64,000 nt of DNA from Sphaerisporangium siamense (GCF_014205275.1 NZ_JACHND010000001.1:7006001-7070000); one strand, 5' to 3'. Shown: positions 46,746 through 56,988, counted from the stretch's first letter. Translations and numbers: made by a program. The notes: generated by a model not told the origin, from the letters alone.

Positions 46746-47871
46746 CAACCCGAACGAGATCGAGCCGGAGGAGCGCCTCCCGAGGCGCGTCATCGGCACC
46801 CCCCCACCGCGCGGCGGCGACCTGGTGCTCGGCGAGCCCTCCGGCTCCCGCGCCCGGGCGGGCGGCCACGGTCACGGCGCGGCGACCGCGAGCGAGCCGC
46901 CGCACTCGGCCAACGAGCCGGTGGCGGTCGGCGAGGTGAAGTTCCCCGACCCGGCCGCCGCGCGCAAGGGTGAGCGCCGCGCCGCCCTGCTGTTCGTGGT
47001 GACCTTCCTCGCCGCGGTCGGGTTCGTGGCGTCCTACGTCATCTTCCAGGTCGGCTCGGTCGAGAAGACCCAGACCTCGAACCTGGCGCTCGGCGGCTTC
47101 CTGGCCCTCGCGCTGCTGTCGCTGGCGGCGGGCCTGGTCGTGTGGGCGCGGCAGATCATGCCGAAGTACACCCTGGTCCAGCAGCGCCACCCGATGGCCT
47201 CCGGCGCCGATGTGCGGGCGGACGTCGCCCGGACGTTCCTGGAGGGCGCGGAGGAGAGCGGCTTCGTCCGCCACAAGCTGCTGCGCCGCACGCTGCTGCT
47301 GGCCGCGGCCCCGCTCGGCCTGCTGCCGCTGGTGATGCTGAAGGACCTCGGCCCTCTGCCCGGCACCTCGCTGCGGCACACGGTGTGGAAGAAGGGCCTG
47401 CGCCTGATCGTCGAGGGCACCGGCCAGCCGATCCGCGCCGCCGACTTCAACTCCCCCGGCGGCATCCTGTCGGTGGTGCCCCAGGGGCATGAGGACGACC
47501 TGAACGCGCTGGCCAAGGCCACGCTGATCCTGATCAAGTTCAGGCCGGAGGACCTCAAGCCGGGCGTCAATCTCAACTGGACGCACGACAGCATCGTCGC
47601 CTACTCCAAGATCTGCACCCACGTGGGCTGCCCCGCGGCGCTCTACGAGCAGACGACGCACCACATCCTCTGCCCGTGCCACCAGTCCACGTTCGACGCG
47701 GCCGACGGCGCCAAGGTCATCTTCGGCCCCGCCGCCCGCCCGTTGCCCCAGCTGCCGATCGCCGTCGACAACGAGGGGTACCTCATCGCACAGAGCGACT
47801 TCAACGTCCCGGTGGGCCCCAGCTTCTGGGAGCGCGGGGACGCTGAGGCCGAAGTCAGGGGGCAGGCATGA
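46738..47871 (+). CDS. qcrA: Ubiquinol-cytochrome c reductase Rieske iron-sulfur subunit
   Basis: 377-residue Rieske protein of the menaquinol-cytochrome c reductase. The [2Fe-2S] site CTHVGCPAALYE ... ILCPCHQSTFD is complete. Three hydrophobic segments (LLFVVTFLAAVGFVASYVIF, LGGFLALALLSLAAGLVVW, LLLAAAPLGLLPLVML) match the three-helix actinobacterial form. A His-rich stretch (GGHGHGAA) lies in the cytoplasmic N-terminus. ATG 46738 overlaps the qcrC end by eight bases and the qcrB start overlaps its stop (ATGA). Confidence 0.95.
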   Translation: MTDNPNEIEPEERLPRRVIGTPPPRGGDLVLGEPSGSRARAGGHGHGAATASEPPHSANEPVAVGEVKFPDPAAARKGERRAALLFVVTFLAAVGFVASYVIFQVGSVEKTQTSNLALGGFLALALLSLAAGLVVWARQIMPKYTLVQQRHPMASGADVRADVARTFLEGAEESGFVRHKLLRRTLLLAAAPLGLLPLVMLKDLGPLPGTSLRHTVWKKGLRLIVEGTGQPIRAADFNSPGGILSVVPQGHEDDLNALAKATLILIKFRPEDLKPGVNLNWTHDSIVAYSKICTHVGCPAALYEQTTHHILCPCHQSTFDAADGAKVIFGPAARPLPQLPIAVDNEGYLIAQSDFNVPVGPSFWERGDAEAEVRGQA

Positions 47872-49520
47872 GCCTGGACACCGTCCCGAAGCCCATCGCC
47901 GGGCCGTCGTCCTTCCTCGACGACCGCCTCGGCGCCGGGAACTTCCTGCAGCGCAACCTGCGCAAGGTCTTCCCGGACCACTGGTCCTTCCTGCTCGGTG
48001 AGATCGCGCTCTACTCGTTCATCATCCTGCTGCTGACCGGTACGTTCCTGACGTTCTGGTTTAAGCCGAGCATGGGCGAGGTCGTCTACCAGGGCTCGTA
48101 CGCCCAGTTGTACGGCGTCCACATGTCGGAGGCGTACGCCTCGGCGCTGCACATCAGCTTCGACGTCCGCGGCGGCCTGCTGATCCGTCAGATCCACCAC
48201 TGGGCGGCGCTGCTGTTCGTGGCGGGCATGATGGTGCACATGCTCCGGGTGTTCTTCACCGGGGCCTACCGCAAGCCGCGCGAGCTCAACTGGATCATCG
48301 GCGTCCTGCTGCTGACCCTGGCGCTCGCCGAGGGCCTCACCGGCTACTCCCTGCCGGACGACCTGCTCTCCGGCGCCGGCCTGCGGATCACCGAGGGTGT
48401 CGCGATCTCGATCCCCCTGGTGGGCACCTACATCACGTTCTTCCTCTTCGGCGGCGAGTACCCCGGCGAGGACGTGATCTCACGGTTCTACAGCCTGCAC
48501 ATCCTGCTGATCCCGGGCATCCTGCTGGCGCTGATCTCCGCGCACATGATCCTCATGTGGGTGCAGAAGCACACGCAGATGCCGGGCAAGGGCCGCACCG
48601 AGACCAACGTGGTGGGCGCGCCGTTCTACCCGACCTTCATGATCAAGTCGGGCGCGTACTTCCTGTTCACGTTCGGCGCGCTGGCGCTGCTCGGCACGTT
48701 CGCCCAGATCAACCCGATCTGGCTGTTCGGTCCGTACACGCCGGCCGACATCTCGGCGGGCTCGCAGCCCGACTTCTACATGGGCTTCCTCGAAGGCGCG
48801 CTGCGCCTGATGCCCGCGTGGGAGATCAACTTCCTCGATCACACGCTGCCGCTGAGCGTGCTGATCCCGGCGCTGGTGCCCATGGGCATCGTCATGACCG
48901 GCCTGGCGCTGTATCCGTTCGCGGAGCGCTGGATCACCGGGGACAACCGCGAGCACCACCTGACCGACCGTCCCCGCAACAACCCGCACCGCACCTCGAT
49001 CGGCATCTCGGCGATCACGTTCTACGGCATCCTGTGGCTGCTGGGCGCCAACGACGAGATCTCCTCGACGTTCCACATCCCGCTGTACACCACGACCGAG
49101 ATCGGCCGCGTGGCCATCTTCGTCGGGCCGGCCATCGCGTACTTCATCACGTACCGCTTCTGCATCGGCCTGCAGCGCAGGGACCAGGAGACGCTGCTGC
49201 ACGGCGTGGAGTCCGGCGTCATCAAGCGCCTGCCCCACGGCGAGTACATCGAGGTCCACGTGCCCCCGGCCGAGGACCTGGCGGCCCTCATGCAGGGCAA
49301 GAAGCGCATCCCGGCCATCGAGGCCGAGCCGGACGGCGCGGGCGTGCCCCCCAAGGGCATGCGCAACCCGCTCGGCAGGCTCAGGGCCAAGCTCAGCCGG
49401 GCCTACTCCGAGGACAGCGAGGCCATCTCGCTGGAGACCGACGGCCACCACCACGTGGAGGGCCACGGCCACGCCACCGTCGGGGCCGGCGCGGACGAGA
49501 CCAAGTCCATCGGCCACTGA
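47868..49520 (+). CDS. qcrB: Cytochrome bc1 cytochrome b subunit
   Basis: A 550-residue cytochrome b with menaquinol oxidation and reduction sites. Nine or so helices; LHISFDVRGGLLIRQIHHWAALLFVAGMMVHMLRVFFTGAYRKPRELNW holds heme-ligating histidines and YSLHILLIPGILLALISAHM the second pair, while the GYSLPDDLLSGAGLRI block is at the Qo site. An extended cytoplasmic C-terminus ends in a His-rich tail (DGHHHVEGHGHATVG). Last gene of the operon. In mycobacteria this subunit is the target of telacebec (Q203). Confidence 0.95.
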   Translation: MSLDTVPKPIAGPSSFLDDRLGAGNFLQRNLRKVFPDHWSFLLGEIALYSFIILLLTGTFLTFWFKPSMGEVVYQGSYAQLYGVHMSEAYASALHISFDVRGGLLIRQIHHWAALLFVAGMMVHMLRVFFTGAYRKPRELNWIIGVLLLTLALAEGLTGYSLPDDLLSGAGLRITEGVAISIPLVGTYITFFLFGGEYPGEDVISRFYSLHILLIPGILLALISAHMILMWVQKHTQMPGKGRTETNVVGAPFYPTFMIKSGAYFLFTFGALALLGTFAQINPIWLFGPYTPADISAGSQPDFYMGFLEGALRLMPAWEINFLDHTLPLSVLIPALVPMGIVMTGLALYPFAERWITGDNREHHLTDRPRNNPHRTSIGISAITFYGILWLLGANDEISSTFHIPLYTTTEIGRVAIFVGPAIAYFITYRFCIGLQRRDQETLLHGVESGVIKRLPHGEYIEVHVPPAEDLAALMQGKKRIPAIEAEPDGAGVPPKGMRNPLGRLRAKLSRAYSEDSEAISLETDGHHHVEGHGHATVGAGADETKSIGH

Positions 49521-49553
49521 GCGAGCCCCCTCCGGGGTTCCACGGGCGACAAG

Positions 49554-49584
49554 GGGCCCGGGCGCGCACGTCGCGCCCGGGCCC
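49554..49584. terminator. Terminator between qcrB and the L,D-transpeptidase gene
   Basis: A perfect 13-base stem, GGGCCCGGGCGCG (49554-49566) with CGCGCCCGGGCCC (49572-49584), five-base loop, followed by TTTCGC. It serves the two convergent genes. Confidence 0.85.
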
Positions 49585-49639
49585 TTTCGCGTCCGGCGGG
49601 GACCGCGTCAGAAAGAGACCGCCGCAGAGGGAGGCCGCG

Positions 49640-50914
49640 TCAGGAGGTGACCTTCTTCTTGCTCTCGCTGACGGGCACGCCCGCGCCCTCGTGCCCGCCG
49701 GCCGTGAGGGCCTCGGTGGTGAAGCCCGAGCGCAGGCCGCTCCAGCGCAGCCACTGCGGCCAGGTCTCCTGCCAGTGGCCCCACCCGTTCGCCGGGTCGA
49801 GGGGGCGCGGCGATCCGCTCACGATGATCGGGTCGCCGATGAGCGTGGTCTCCTTGAACCACTTGGCGTTGGACGGGCTGATGTTGATGCAGCCGTGGCT
49901 GACGTTGGAGTTGCCCTGCGAGCCCACCGACCAGGGCGCGCCGTGGACGTACTCGCCGGTGTCGGAGATCCGCACGGTGTCGTACACGGTCATGCTGTAG
50001 TACCCGGGGCTGCCGGGCCCGGCGTCGGGCGAGGTCATCGTGGTGACGTCCTCGCGGGACATGGCCAGGTGGATGCCGTTGGTCGTGTAGTACTTCATGT
50101 CGCCGCCCCGGCCGGCGCTGAGCGGGACCGTCCTGATGACCTGCCCGTCGCGCCTGACGGTCATCTGGTGGCTGGAGGTGTCGGCGTGGCTGATCTGGGC
50201 GCGGCCGATCTCGAACTCGCGCACGTAGTCCTGCCCGCCGTACATGCCCGGGCCGCCCCGCACGCCGGCGAGCCGGGCGATCACCTTGACCTTGGTGTGC
50301 GCGGGCCACCACTGCCGGGGCCGGAAGGACACCGTCTTCTCGTCGAACCAGTGCCAGGCCCCCTCGATGGGCCGGGACGCCTGCACCATGAGGTTGCGCT
50401 CGACCGACACCCGGTCGGCGATGGGCTGGTCGAAGGTCAGGATGATCGGCATGCCGACGCCGACGGTGAGGCCGGTGGCCTCCTTGTTGGGGAGCATCTT
50501 GTCGACCGCGTAGATCTTGGACGCCTGGATGGTGGTGAACTCGCTGGTCACCCGCTTGGTGTCGCCGCCGCGGCCCACCGCCTCCGCGGTGACGCGGTAG
50601 GTCTCGCCCGGCGCCATGGGGCGCTTGCTGCGCCACTGGGTGCGGTCCGCGCTGAGCACGCCCTCGACCTGCGTGTGCCTGGAGACGGCCTGCACGCTGA
50701 CGCTCCTGAGAGCGCCGTTGACGGCCCCGACCGTGACGGGCAGCTCCGGGGCCACCTGGGCCGCCCTGTCGGCCGGAGAGACGCTCACGGCCACGTCCCC
50801 GCGGTTCTCCGCGGCCTGGTCCTTGCTCGTACCGGAACTTCCGCAACCACTCGCCAGCGTCAGGGCCAGAGCTCCCGCGCCCAGGGCGACCACCCGGATC
50901 TCGACGTGTCTCAC
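49640..50914 (-). CDS. L,D-transpeptidase lipoprotein
   Basis: A 424-residue wall cross-linking enzyme forming 3-3 mDAP bridges. A lipoprotein signal (ALALTLASGC) is followed by two Ig-like domains and a YkuD catalytic domain with HGAPWS and GNSNVSHGCINIS (catalytic His and Cys in SHGC), then a C-terminal tail around WQETWPQWL, as in mycobacterial LdtMt2. GTG 50914 is chosen: GGGGGAGA lies six bases upstream. It sits convergent to qcrB in place of the Rv2197c-Rv2198c genes of M. tuberculosis. Confidence 0.93.
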   Translation of the reverse strand: MRHVEIRVVALGAGALALTLASGCGSSGTSKDQAAENRGDVAVSVSPADRAAQVAPELPVTVGAVNGALRSVSVQAVSRHTQVEGVLSADRTQWRSKRPMAPGETYRVTAEAVGRGGDTKRVTSEFTTIQASKIYAVDKMLPNKEATGLTVGVGMPIILTFDQPIADRVSVERNLMVQASRPIEGAWHWFDEKTVSFRPRQWWPAHTKVKVIARLAGVRGGPGMYGGQDYVREFEIGRAQISHADTSSHQMTVRRDGQVIRTVPLSAGRGGDMKYYTTNGIHLAMSREDVTTMTSPDAGPGSPGYYSMTVYDTVRISDTGEYVHGAPWSVGSQGNSNVSHGCINISPSNAKWFKETTLIGDPIIVSGSPRPLDPANGWGHWQETWPQWLRWSGLRSGFTTEALTAGGHEGAGVPVSESKKKVTS

Positions 50915-51016
50915 GTGACGTCTCCCCCGCCTCCGATGGATCACTCCTTGTCGGTTATTACCCGGTTACTGTGTGTCGCGTACCCGGAGCGAGGGAGAAA
51001 GCCCGACACGACGCGC

Positions 51017-51074
51017 CAAAAAAGAATCGCGGGCGGCAGGCGGTCCCTTGGAGGAACCGGCCGCCGCCCGCGAT
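51017..51074 (-). terminator. Rho-independent terminator of the ctaCDF operon
   Basis: ATCGCGGGCGGC (51026-51037) and GCCGCCCGCGAT (51063-51074) form a 12-base stem, with an inner CGG/CCG extension. On the minus strand the hairpin is followed by TTCTTTTTTGG, a real U-tract, uncommon in such GC-rich genomes. Confidence 0.85.
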
Positions 51075-51116
51075 CACGGGCCGGGCGCCGGGGCAGGCGC
51101 GTAGATCCGCGGGTGA

Positions 51117-51512
51117 TCAGTGCGTGAAGTGGCCCCGGTAGTACTGGAAGACGAAGCCGATGGCGGCCATGATCACCGCGAAGGCGCCGATCAGGAACAT
51201 CCACCAGCCGATGACGAATCCGACGGTCATCAGGGCGGCGGCCAGGCAGACGAACAGCGGCCACCAGCTCGACGGGCTGAAGAAGCCGAGCTCGCCCGCG
51301 CCGTCGCTGATCTCGGCGTCCTTCCTGTCCTCGGGCTGGTCGCCGATGCGGCGGGCCGTGAAGAGCAGGTAGTAGCCGATCATGAGCGCCAGGCCGACGG
51401 AGATCGCCAGCGCGGTCGTGCCGGTCGGCTCCTTGGACCAGAACCAGTAGACCAGGTCCACCGCGGCGAAGAAGATGCCGCAGAGGAGGAACATCCAGCC
51501 CTGGACCTTCAT
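51117..51512 (-). CDS. ctaF: Cytochrome c oxidase subunit IV
   Basis: The small actinobacterial subunit IV of the aa3 oxidase, 131 residues with four hydrophobic segments ([81 protein letters not shown]). The motif [13 protein letters not shown] is family-specific. ATG 51512 overlaps the ctaD stop (ATGA). It stabilises the oxidase complex. Confidence 0.93.
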   Translation of the reverse strand: MKVQGWMFLLCGIFFAAVDLVYWFWSKEPTGTTALAISVGLALMIGYYLLFTARRIGDQPEDRKDAEISDGAGELGFFSPSSWWPLFVCLAAALMTVGFVIGWWMFLIGAFAVIMAAIGFVFQYYRGHFTH

Positions 51513-53179
51513 CGGGCCTCCTCCACTTCCTTGACCGGGACGAGCGTGTGCGGGTTGTGCAGGTCGAAGGCCGGGCGCTCGGAGCGGATGCGCGGCAGCT
51601 TCGTGAAGTTGTGCCGGGGCGGCGGGCAGGAAGTGGCCCACTCCAGCGAGTTGCCGAAGCCCCACGGGTCGTCCACGACGACCTTGGGGGCCGTCCTGGC
51701 GGTGCGCCACACGTTGTAGAGGAACGGCAGCGTCGAGGCGCCGAGGATGAACGCGCCCACCGAGGAGACGACGTTCAGGTCGGTGAAGCCGTCCGCGGCC
51801 GAGTAGTCGGCGTAGCGGCGCGGGAAGCCCTCGACGCCCAGCCAGTGCTGCACCAGGAAGGTGGTGTGGAAGCCGATGAACAGCGTCCAGAAGTGGAACT
51901 TGCCGAGCGCGTCGTTCAGCATCTTGCCGGTGAACTTGGGCCACCAGAAGTAGAAGCCGGCGAACATCGCGAACACCACGGTGCCGAAGACGACGTAGTG
52001 GAAGTGCGCGACCACGAAGTAGGAGTCGCTGGCCTGGAAGTCCAGCGGCGGCGACGCCAGGATGATGCCGGTCAGGCCGCCGAACAGGAACGTGACCAGG
52101 AAGCCGACCGCGAACAGCATCGGCGACTGGAACGAGATGTGGCCGCGCCACATCGTGCCGATCCAGTTGAAGAACTTCACACCGGTCGGGACGGCGATGA
52201 GGAAGGTCATGAACGAGAAGAACGGCAGCAGGACCTGGCCGGTCACGAACATGTGGTGGGCCCACACCGCCGCGGACAGGCCCGCGATGGCGATGGTGGC
52301 GCCGATGAGGCTCATGTAGCCGAAGACCGGCTTGCGGCTGAACACCGGAAGGATCTCGGTGATGATGCCGAAGAACGGCAGCGCGATGATGTACACCTCG
52401 GGGTGCCCGAAGAACCAGAACAGGTGCTGCCAGAGCATCGCACCGCCGGTCGTCGAGTCGAAGATGTGCGCCCCGAGCTTGCGGTCGGCCTCCAGGGCCA
52501 GCAGCGCGGCGGCCAGCACCGGGAAGGCCAGCAGCACCAGGATGCTGGTGAGCAGGATGTTCCAGGTGAAGATCGGCATGCGGAACATGGTCATGCCGGG
52601 CGCCCGCATGCAGACGATCGTGGTGATGAAGTTCACCGCGCCGAGGATGGTGCCGATGCCGGACATCGACAGACCCATGATCCACAGGTCGCCGCCCAGG
52701 CCCGGCGAGCTGACCGCGTCCGAGAGCGGGGTGTAGGCCGTCCAGCCGAAGGAGGCGGCGCCGTCGGGGGTGAAGAAGCCCGAGACGGCGATCGTGCTGC
52801 CGAAGAGGTAGAGCCAGTAGCTCACCATGTTGAGGCGCGGGAACGCCACGTCCGGGGCGCCGATCTGCAGCGGCATCAGCTCGTTGGCGAAGCCCGCGAA
52901 CAGCGGCGTCGCGAACATGAGCAGCATGATCGTGCCGTGCATGGTGAACAGCTGGTTGAACTGCTCGTTGCTCACGAACTCCAGGCCCGGCTGTGCCAGC
53001 TCGGCCCGCATGATCAGCGCCATGACGCCGCCGATCAGGAAGAACACGAAGGAGGTGATCAGGTACATGTGCCCGATCACCTTGTGGTCGGTGGAGGACA
53101 TCCACCGGACGATGACGTTCCCCTTGCGGGCGCGCCGGGCCGGGATGCCCCGGTTGATCAGTTCGCTTGCGGCGGTCAC
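51509..53179 (-). CDS. ctaD: Cytochrome c oxidase subunit I
   Basis: Catalytic subunit of the proton-pumping aa3 oxidase, 556 residues with twelve helices, hemes a and a3 and Cu[39 protein letters not shown] carries a heme a ligand, [17 protein letters not shown] the CuB His-Tyr pair, and HFHYVVFG the heme a/a3 histidines. GTG 53179 overlaps the ctaC stop by four bases (GTGA). Confidence 0.96.
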   Translation of the reverse strand: MTAASELINRGIPARRARKGNVIVRWMSSTDHKVIGHMYLITSFVFFLIGGVMALIMRAELAQPGLEFVSNEQFNQLFTMHGTIMLLMFATPLFAGFANELMPLQIGAPDVAFPRLNMVSYWLYLFGSTIAVSGFFTPDGAASFGWTAYTPLSDAVSSPGLGGDLWIMGLSMSGIGTILGAVNFITTIVCMRAPGMTMFRMPIFTWNILLTSILVLLAFPVLAAALLALEADRKLGAHIFDSTTGGAMLWQHLFWFFGHPEVYIIALPFFGIITEILPVFSRKPVFGYMSLIGATIAIAGLSAAVWAHHMFVTGQVLLPFFSFMTFLIAVPTGVKFFNWIGTMWRGHISFQSPMLFAVGFLVTFLFGGLTGIILASPPLDFQASDSYFVVAHFHYVVFGTVVFAMFAGFYFWWPKFTGKMLNDALGKFHFWTLFIGFHTTFLVQHWLGVEGFPRRYADYSAADGFTDLNVVSSVGAFILGASTLPFLYNVWRTARTAPKVVVDDPWGFGNSLEWATSCPPPRHNFTKLPRIRSERPAFDLHNPHTLVPVKEVEEAR

Positions 53180-53958
53180 TTGGCACTCCCCGCCTGGTTG
53201 ATGTACGAGTCGTATTCGGCCTGCGGCACGATCTTCACCGTGAAGAGCATGCGGCTGTGGTCGACGCCGCACAGCTCGGCGCAGCGGCCGGCGAAGGTGC
53301 CGGTCTTGCTGGTCTGGATCTCGAAGACGTTCTTGACGCCCGGGATCACGTCACGCTTGAACAGGAACGAGGGCACCCAGAACGAGTGGATCACGTCCGG
53401 CGAGGACAGGTCGAACTGGACCTTCTTGCCGACGGGCAGCACCAGCTCTGGCCGCTTGGCGGGGGTGCCGACGACCTGGGCCGTCTTGCCGCCGTACTCG
53501 CTGGTGAAGCGCCAGCTCCACTGGAAGCCCTCGACGTGCACCTTGACGTCGGGGTTCTTCGACACCGCGACGATGGTGTTCTCGTCCCGCGCGGTGAAGT
53601 AGAAGAACACCGCCACCATGATGATCGGCACCGTGGTGTAGAGGATCTCGATCGGCAGGTTGTAGCGCACCTGGGGCGGCAGGGCGTCGGGCGAGTTCTT
53701 GCGCTTGCGATGGAACGCGCACGCCCAGAGGATCAGGCCCCAGACGACGACACCCACGGCGAGGGAGGCGATCCAGGCACCGTTCCAGAGACTCTGGATG
53801 ATGCCTGCCTCCTTGGTGGCACCTTCGGGCATGCCGGCACGATTCCACGTACCGGGGCCTCCACACGCCGTCAGGGACACCAGCAGCACCGCCAGCGCGG
53901 CGGCGCGCGGCACCCTGCGGGCCAACGGGCGCCGTGTCGAACGGCGGGTCGGACTCAC
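53176..53958 (-). CDS. ctaC: Cytochrome c oxidase subunit II
   Basis: Subunit II, 260 residues, receives electrons at the CuA centre. A lipoprotein-type signal ([11 protein letters not shown]) precedes two TM helices ([27 protein letters not shown] and [21 protein letters not shown]) and the cupredoxin domain with [12 protein letters not shown] (both CuA cysteines, His, Met). GTG 53958 follows AGTAGG; a TTG at 53988 is less likely. First gene of ctaC-ctaD-ctaF. Confidence 0.95.
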   Translation of the reverse strand: MSPTRRSTRRPLARRVPRAAALAVLLVSLTACGGPGTWNRAGMPEGATKEAGIIQSLWNGAWIASLAVGVVVWGLILWACAFHRKRKNSPDALPPQVRYNLPIEILYTTVPIIMVAVFFYFTARDENTIVAVSKNPDVKVHVEGFQWSWRFTSEYGGKTAQVVGTPAKRPELVLPVGKKVQFDLSSPDVIHSFWVPSFLFKRDVIPGVKNVFEIQTSKTGTFAGRCAELCGVDHSRMLFTVKIVPQAEYDSYINQAGSAK

Positions 53959-54219
53959 GGGTCGCCTACTCCACAGTTGAAAGCCCAAGAGTCTGCCTCC
54001 TGGGCGGTCGTTTTCAGATTCGCGATCTCGGAAGGGGACCGCGCTCCAAGTTGTCTCACGTCACGCTGGGGGACACATTAGCGCGCACCGGGGCCGCCCT
54101 CCTTCTCAGCCCCCGGTAACGGAGTCGCCACGTCTTCACCAGCGCCTCCCCCAGGGCCCCGGCGGGCCCGGCCGCGCCCTGGGCGAGGGCCGCCGTCCGC
54201 CGGGTGGGACCATGAACGC

Positions 54220-55359
54220 GTGGCGTACTTCGACGCGGCCTCCAGCGAACCCCTCCACCCCGCCGCGCGCGAGGCGCTGGTCTCGGCGCTGGACGCGGCG
54301 GCCGCCGACCCGGCCCGCCTGTACGGCGAGGCGCGCCGTTCCCGGCTGCTGCTGGAGCGGGCGCGCGCCGAGGCGGCCGAGCTCATCGGCGCCCGGCCCG
54401 ACGAGGTGTCCTTCACCACCTCGGGCACGCAGGCCGTCCACCTCGGGGTGCTCGGCACGCTGCTCGGACGGCGCCGCGCCGGGCGGCGCATGGTGGCGGG
54501 CGCGGTGGAGCACTCCAGCGTGCTGCAGGCGGGGGCGGCCCACGAAGGCGACGGCGGCGAGCTGGAGATCGTCGGCGTGGACATCGCGGGCCGGGTGGAT
54601 CCCGCCGGGTTCGCGGCGGCGGTGGCCCGCGAGGGCACGGCGCTGGCGTGCCTGCAGACGGCCAACCACGAGGTGGGCACGCTGCAACCGGTCGCGGAGG
54701 CCGCCGAGGCGTGCCGGGCGGCGGGGGTGCCGCTGCTGGTGGACGCCGCCCAGACCCTGGGACGGCTGCCCGTGCCGCCCGGGTGGTCGGTGCTGACCGG
54801 GAGCGCGCACAAATGGGGCGGCCCGGCGGGGGTGGGGGTGCTGGCGGTGCGCAAGGGCACCCGCTGGCGCTCGCCCCTGCCGGAGGACGAGCGGGAGCGG
54901 CGCAGGGTGCCGGGCTTCGAGAACGTCCCGGCCGTGGTCGCGGCGGTGGCGGCGCTGCGGGCGCGCGCGGCCGAGGCCGAGGCGGAGAACGCCCGGCTGT
55001 CGGCGCTGGTGGACCGCATCCGCGCCAGCGTGCCGCGCCTCGTGCCGGATGTGGAGGTGGTCGGCGACCCGGTGGCGAGAGCGCCGCACATTGTCACGTT
55101 CTCATGTCTTTACGTGGCAGGTGAGGTGATACTGACCGAGTTGGATAGAGCTGGGTTCTCCGTCTCGTCGGGCAGTTCGTGCACGGCGAGTACGCTACGT
55201 CCATCGCATGTATTGGAGGCCATGGGAGTGCTCACGCACGGGAACGTCAGGGTGTCCCTGCCCCGGGGCGCGTCCGAGGCGGACGTGGACCGGTTCCTGG
55301 CCGTCCTGCCGGAGATCGTGCGGCGCGTCCGCGCCGCCGTCGGGGTGGAGTCGCCGTGA
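54220..55359 (+). CDS. Cysteine desulfurase (class V aminotransferase)
   Basis: A 379-residue PLP enzyme that removes sulfur from cysteine. SAHKWGGPAG has the PLP lysine (Lys198), ANHEVGTLQPV and VDAAQTLG the cofactor pocket, and SVSSGSSCTAS the persulfide-forming Cys321 on a short loop. HGNVRVSLP near the end is typical. The GTG start at 54220 has only a distant GGGTGGGA. The stop overlaps the TusA start by four bases, so the two are a sulfur donor-acceptor pair. In M. tuberculosis this position holds asnB instead. Confidence 0.92.
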   Translation: MAYFDAASSEPLHPAAREALVSALDAAAADPARLYGEARRSRLLLERARAEAAELIGARPDEVSFTTSGTQAVHLGVLGTLLGRRRAGRRMVAGAVEHSSVLQAGAAHEGDGGELEIVGVDIAGRVDPAGFAAAVAREGTALACLQTANHEVGTLQPVAEAAEACRAAGVPLLVDAAQTLGRLPVPPGWSVLTGSAHKWGGPAGVGVLAVRKGTRWRSPLPEDERERRRVPGFENVPAVVAAVAALRARAAEAEAENARLSALVDRIRASVPRLVPDVEVVGDPVARAPHIVTFSCLYVAGEVILTELDRAGFSVSSGSSCTASTLRPSHVLEAMGVLTHGNVRVSLPRGASEADVDRFLAVLPEIVRRVRAAVGVESP

Positions 55360-55658
55360 GAAGGCGGGACTCCGAAACCCCTGTCAACGCCGCCGAGGGC
55401 GCGCCGGAGCGCGCGGAGGCGCCGCCGCCGGTCGCGCTGACGATCGACGCGCTCGGGCGCAAGTGCCCGATCCCGATCATCATGCTGGCCCAGCAGATCA
55501 ACGACGTGCCGATGAACGCGACGGTGGCCGTCCTCGCCGACGACCCCGCGGCGTTCACCGACGTCCCCGCCTGGTGCCGGCTGAAGTCCCACCACCATGT
55601 GGGGAGCTACGAGCTCCCCCAGGGCGGCTGGGCGATCCACGTCCGGCGCAACTACTGA
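55356..55658 (+). CDS. tusA: TusA-family sulfur carrier protein
   Basis: A 100-residue sulfur carrier (SirA/TusA fold) with the GRKCPIPIIML motif, where Cys37 takes persulfide sulfur. A 25-residue Ala/Pro/Glu-rich head precedes the domain. GTG 55356 overlaps the desulfurase stop (GTGA). It should accept sulfur from the desulfurase and hand it to a tRNA-thiolation, molybdopterin or Fe-S pathway; the target is not encoded next to it. Confidence 0.9.
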   Translation: MRRRDSETPVNAAEGAPERAEAPPPVALTIDALGRKCPIPIIMLAQQINDVPMNATVAVLADDPAAFTDVPAWCRLKSHHHVGSYELPQGGWAIHVRRNY

Positions 55659-55694
55659 CCCACGGCGGGGCCGGCCGCGCCGGGCGCGGAACCG

Positions 55695-56681
55695 TCAGGC
55701 GTTGAAGCAGTCGAGGTGCGGCGTGATCTCGCCGGCGGCCTCGGCGCCGTAGGCGGCGGTGAAGCGGTCCAGGAAGCCCTGCCGGCCGAGCTGGTACTCC
55801 TGGCCGCCGACCTCTTCGAGGACGTGGGTGGCGAGCAGGTTGCCGACCTGGCCGCTGCGCTCGGGCGAGACGCCCCAGGCGAGCCCGGACAGGAAGCCCG
55901 CGCGGAAGGCGTCGCCCACGCCCGTCGGGTCGACCTTGCCGCGCTCGGCGGCCGGGGGGACGTGGACGGAGGGCTCGCCCTCGCGGTCGATGCGGGCGCC
56001 CTTGGGCCCGAGGGTGGTGACGCGCACGCCGACGTGGCCGAGCACCTCTTCGTCCGACCAGCCGGTCTTCTGCTCGACGAGGGCCTTCTCGTAGTCGTTG
56101 GTGAACAGGTAGGCGGCGCCCTCGATCAGGCTCTTGATCTCTTCGCCGCCCATGCGGGCGAGCTGCTGGGAGGGGTCGGCCGCGAAGGGGATGCCACGCT
56201 CGCGGCACTCCTCGGTGTGGCGGAACATCGCGTCGGGGTCGTTGGGGCTGATCAGCACGAGGTCGAGGCCGCCGAGGCGGTCGGCGACGGGCTTCAGCTC
56301 GATCTCGCGGGCCTCGGCCATCGCGCCGGTGTAGAAGGACGCGATCTGGTTGTGGTGCTCGTCGGTGGTGCACAGGAAGCGGGCGGTGTGGCGCAGCTCG
56401 GAGACGTGCACCGAGTCGCAGTCGACGCCGTGGCGCTCCAGCCAGGAGCGGTAGTCCGCGAAGTCGTTCCCGACCGCGCCCACGAGGGTCGGCTTGAGGC
56501 CCAGGCAGCCCATGCCGAAGGCGATGTTGGCCGCGACGCCGCCGCGGCGGATCTGGAGATCGTCCACGAGGAACGACAGCGAGACGCGGTCGAGCTGCTC
56601 GGCGATGAGCTGTTCCCCGAAGCTCCCCGGGAACGTCATCAGGTGATCGGTCGCGATGGATCCGGTGACGGCGATGCGCAC
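55695..56681 (-). CDS. PfkB-family carbohydrate kinase, adenosine kinase-like
   Basis: A 328-residue ribokinase-family kinase. RRGGVAANIAFGMGCLG binds the sugar and DPTGVGDAFRAGF holds the catalytic base Asp and anion hole. The sequence closely resembles the adenosine kinase of M. tuberculosis (Rv2202c, AdoK) as I recall, which sits in the same place relative to cta genes and HesB. It probably salvages adenosine to AMP with ATP. Confidence 0.88.
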   Translation of the reverse strand: MRIAVTGSIATDHLMTFPGSFGEQLIAEQLDRVSLSFLVDDLQIRRGGVAANIAFGMGCLGLKPTLVGAVGNDFADYRSWLERHGVDCDSVHVSELRHTARFLCTTDEHHNQIASFYTGAMAEAREIELKPVADRLGGLDLVLISPNDPDAMFRHTEECRERGIPFAADPSQQLARMGGEEIKSLIEGAAYLFTNDYEKALVEQKTGWSDEEVLGHVGVRVTTLGPKGARIDREGEPSVHVPPAAERGKVDPTGVGDAFRAGFLSGLAWGVSPERSGQVGNLLATHVLEEVGGQEYQLGRQGFLDRFTAAYGAEAAGEITPHLDCFNA

Positions 56682-56988
56682 GGGTCGCTCTCCTCATGGT
56701 CGGCATGGTCTGCCACGGCCTGGGAACGGCCCTGGTCGGCGTCGTCAGCGTGTTGAGCCCGCCAAGAATATGACACGGAAACGCGGTGCGTAGCGATGGC
56801 GCCGCGCCGCGGATGATCTTCACGGGTGCGGGAGAGCGCTCGGACGCGAGCACGGCGACCCGCCTGGCCTGCGGTGACGTCGCCGCCCCCTACGGCTCCC
56901 TGACGTTCACGCCGACCTGACGTGGCGCGGGGCTGGGGTGGGCCTCCACGGGCGCGGGGCGGGGCCACCGGAGCAGGGCATGCCGAAA
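56682..56988. other. Spacer between kinase and erpA
   Basis: No gene supported. A 35-codon plus-strand frame starting at 56812 (MIFTGAGERSDAST...) has no ribosome site. The left part should contain the promoter of the kinase gene; no clear boxes are seen. Confidence 0.4.

Noticed and set aside
56812-56919. 35-codon frame MIFTGAGERSDAST in the kinase-erpA spacer
   Set aside because: No ribosome binding site and no convincing family; slight resemblance to protease-inhibitor tails is not enough.
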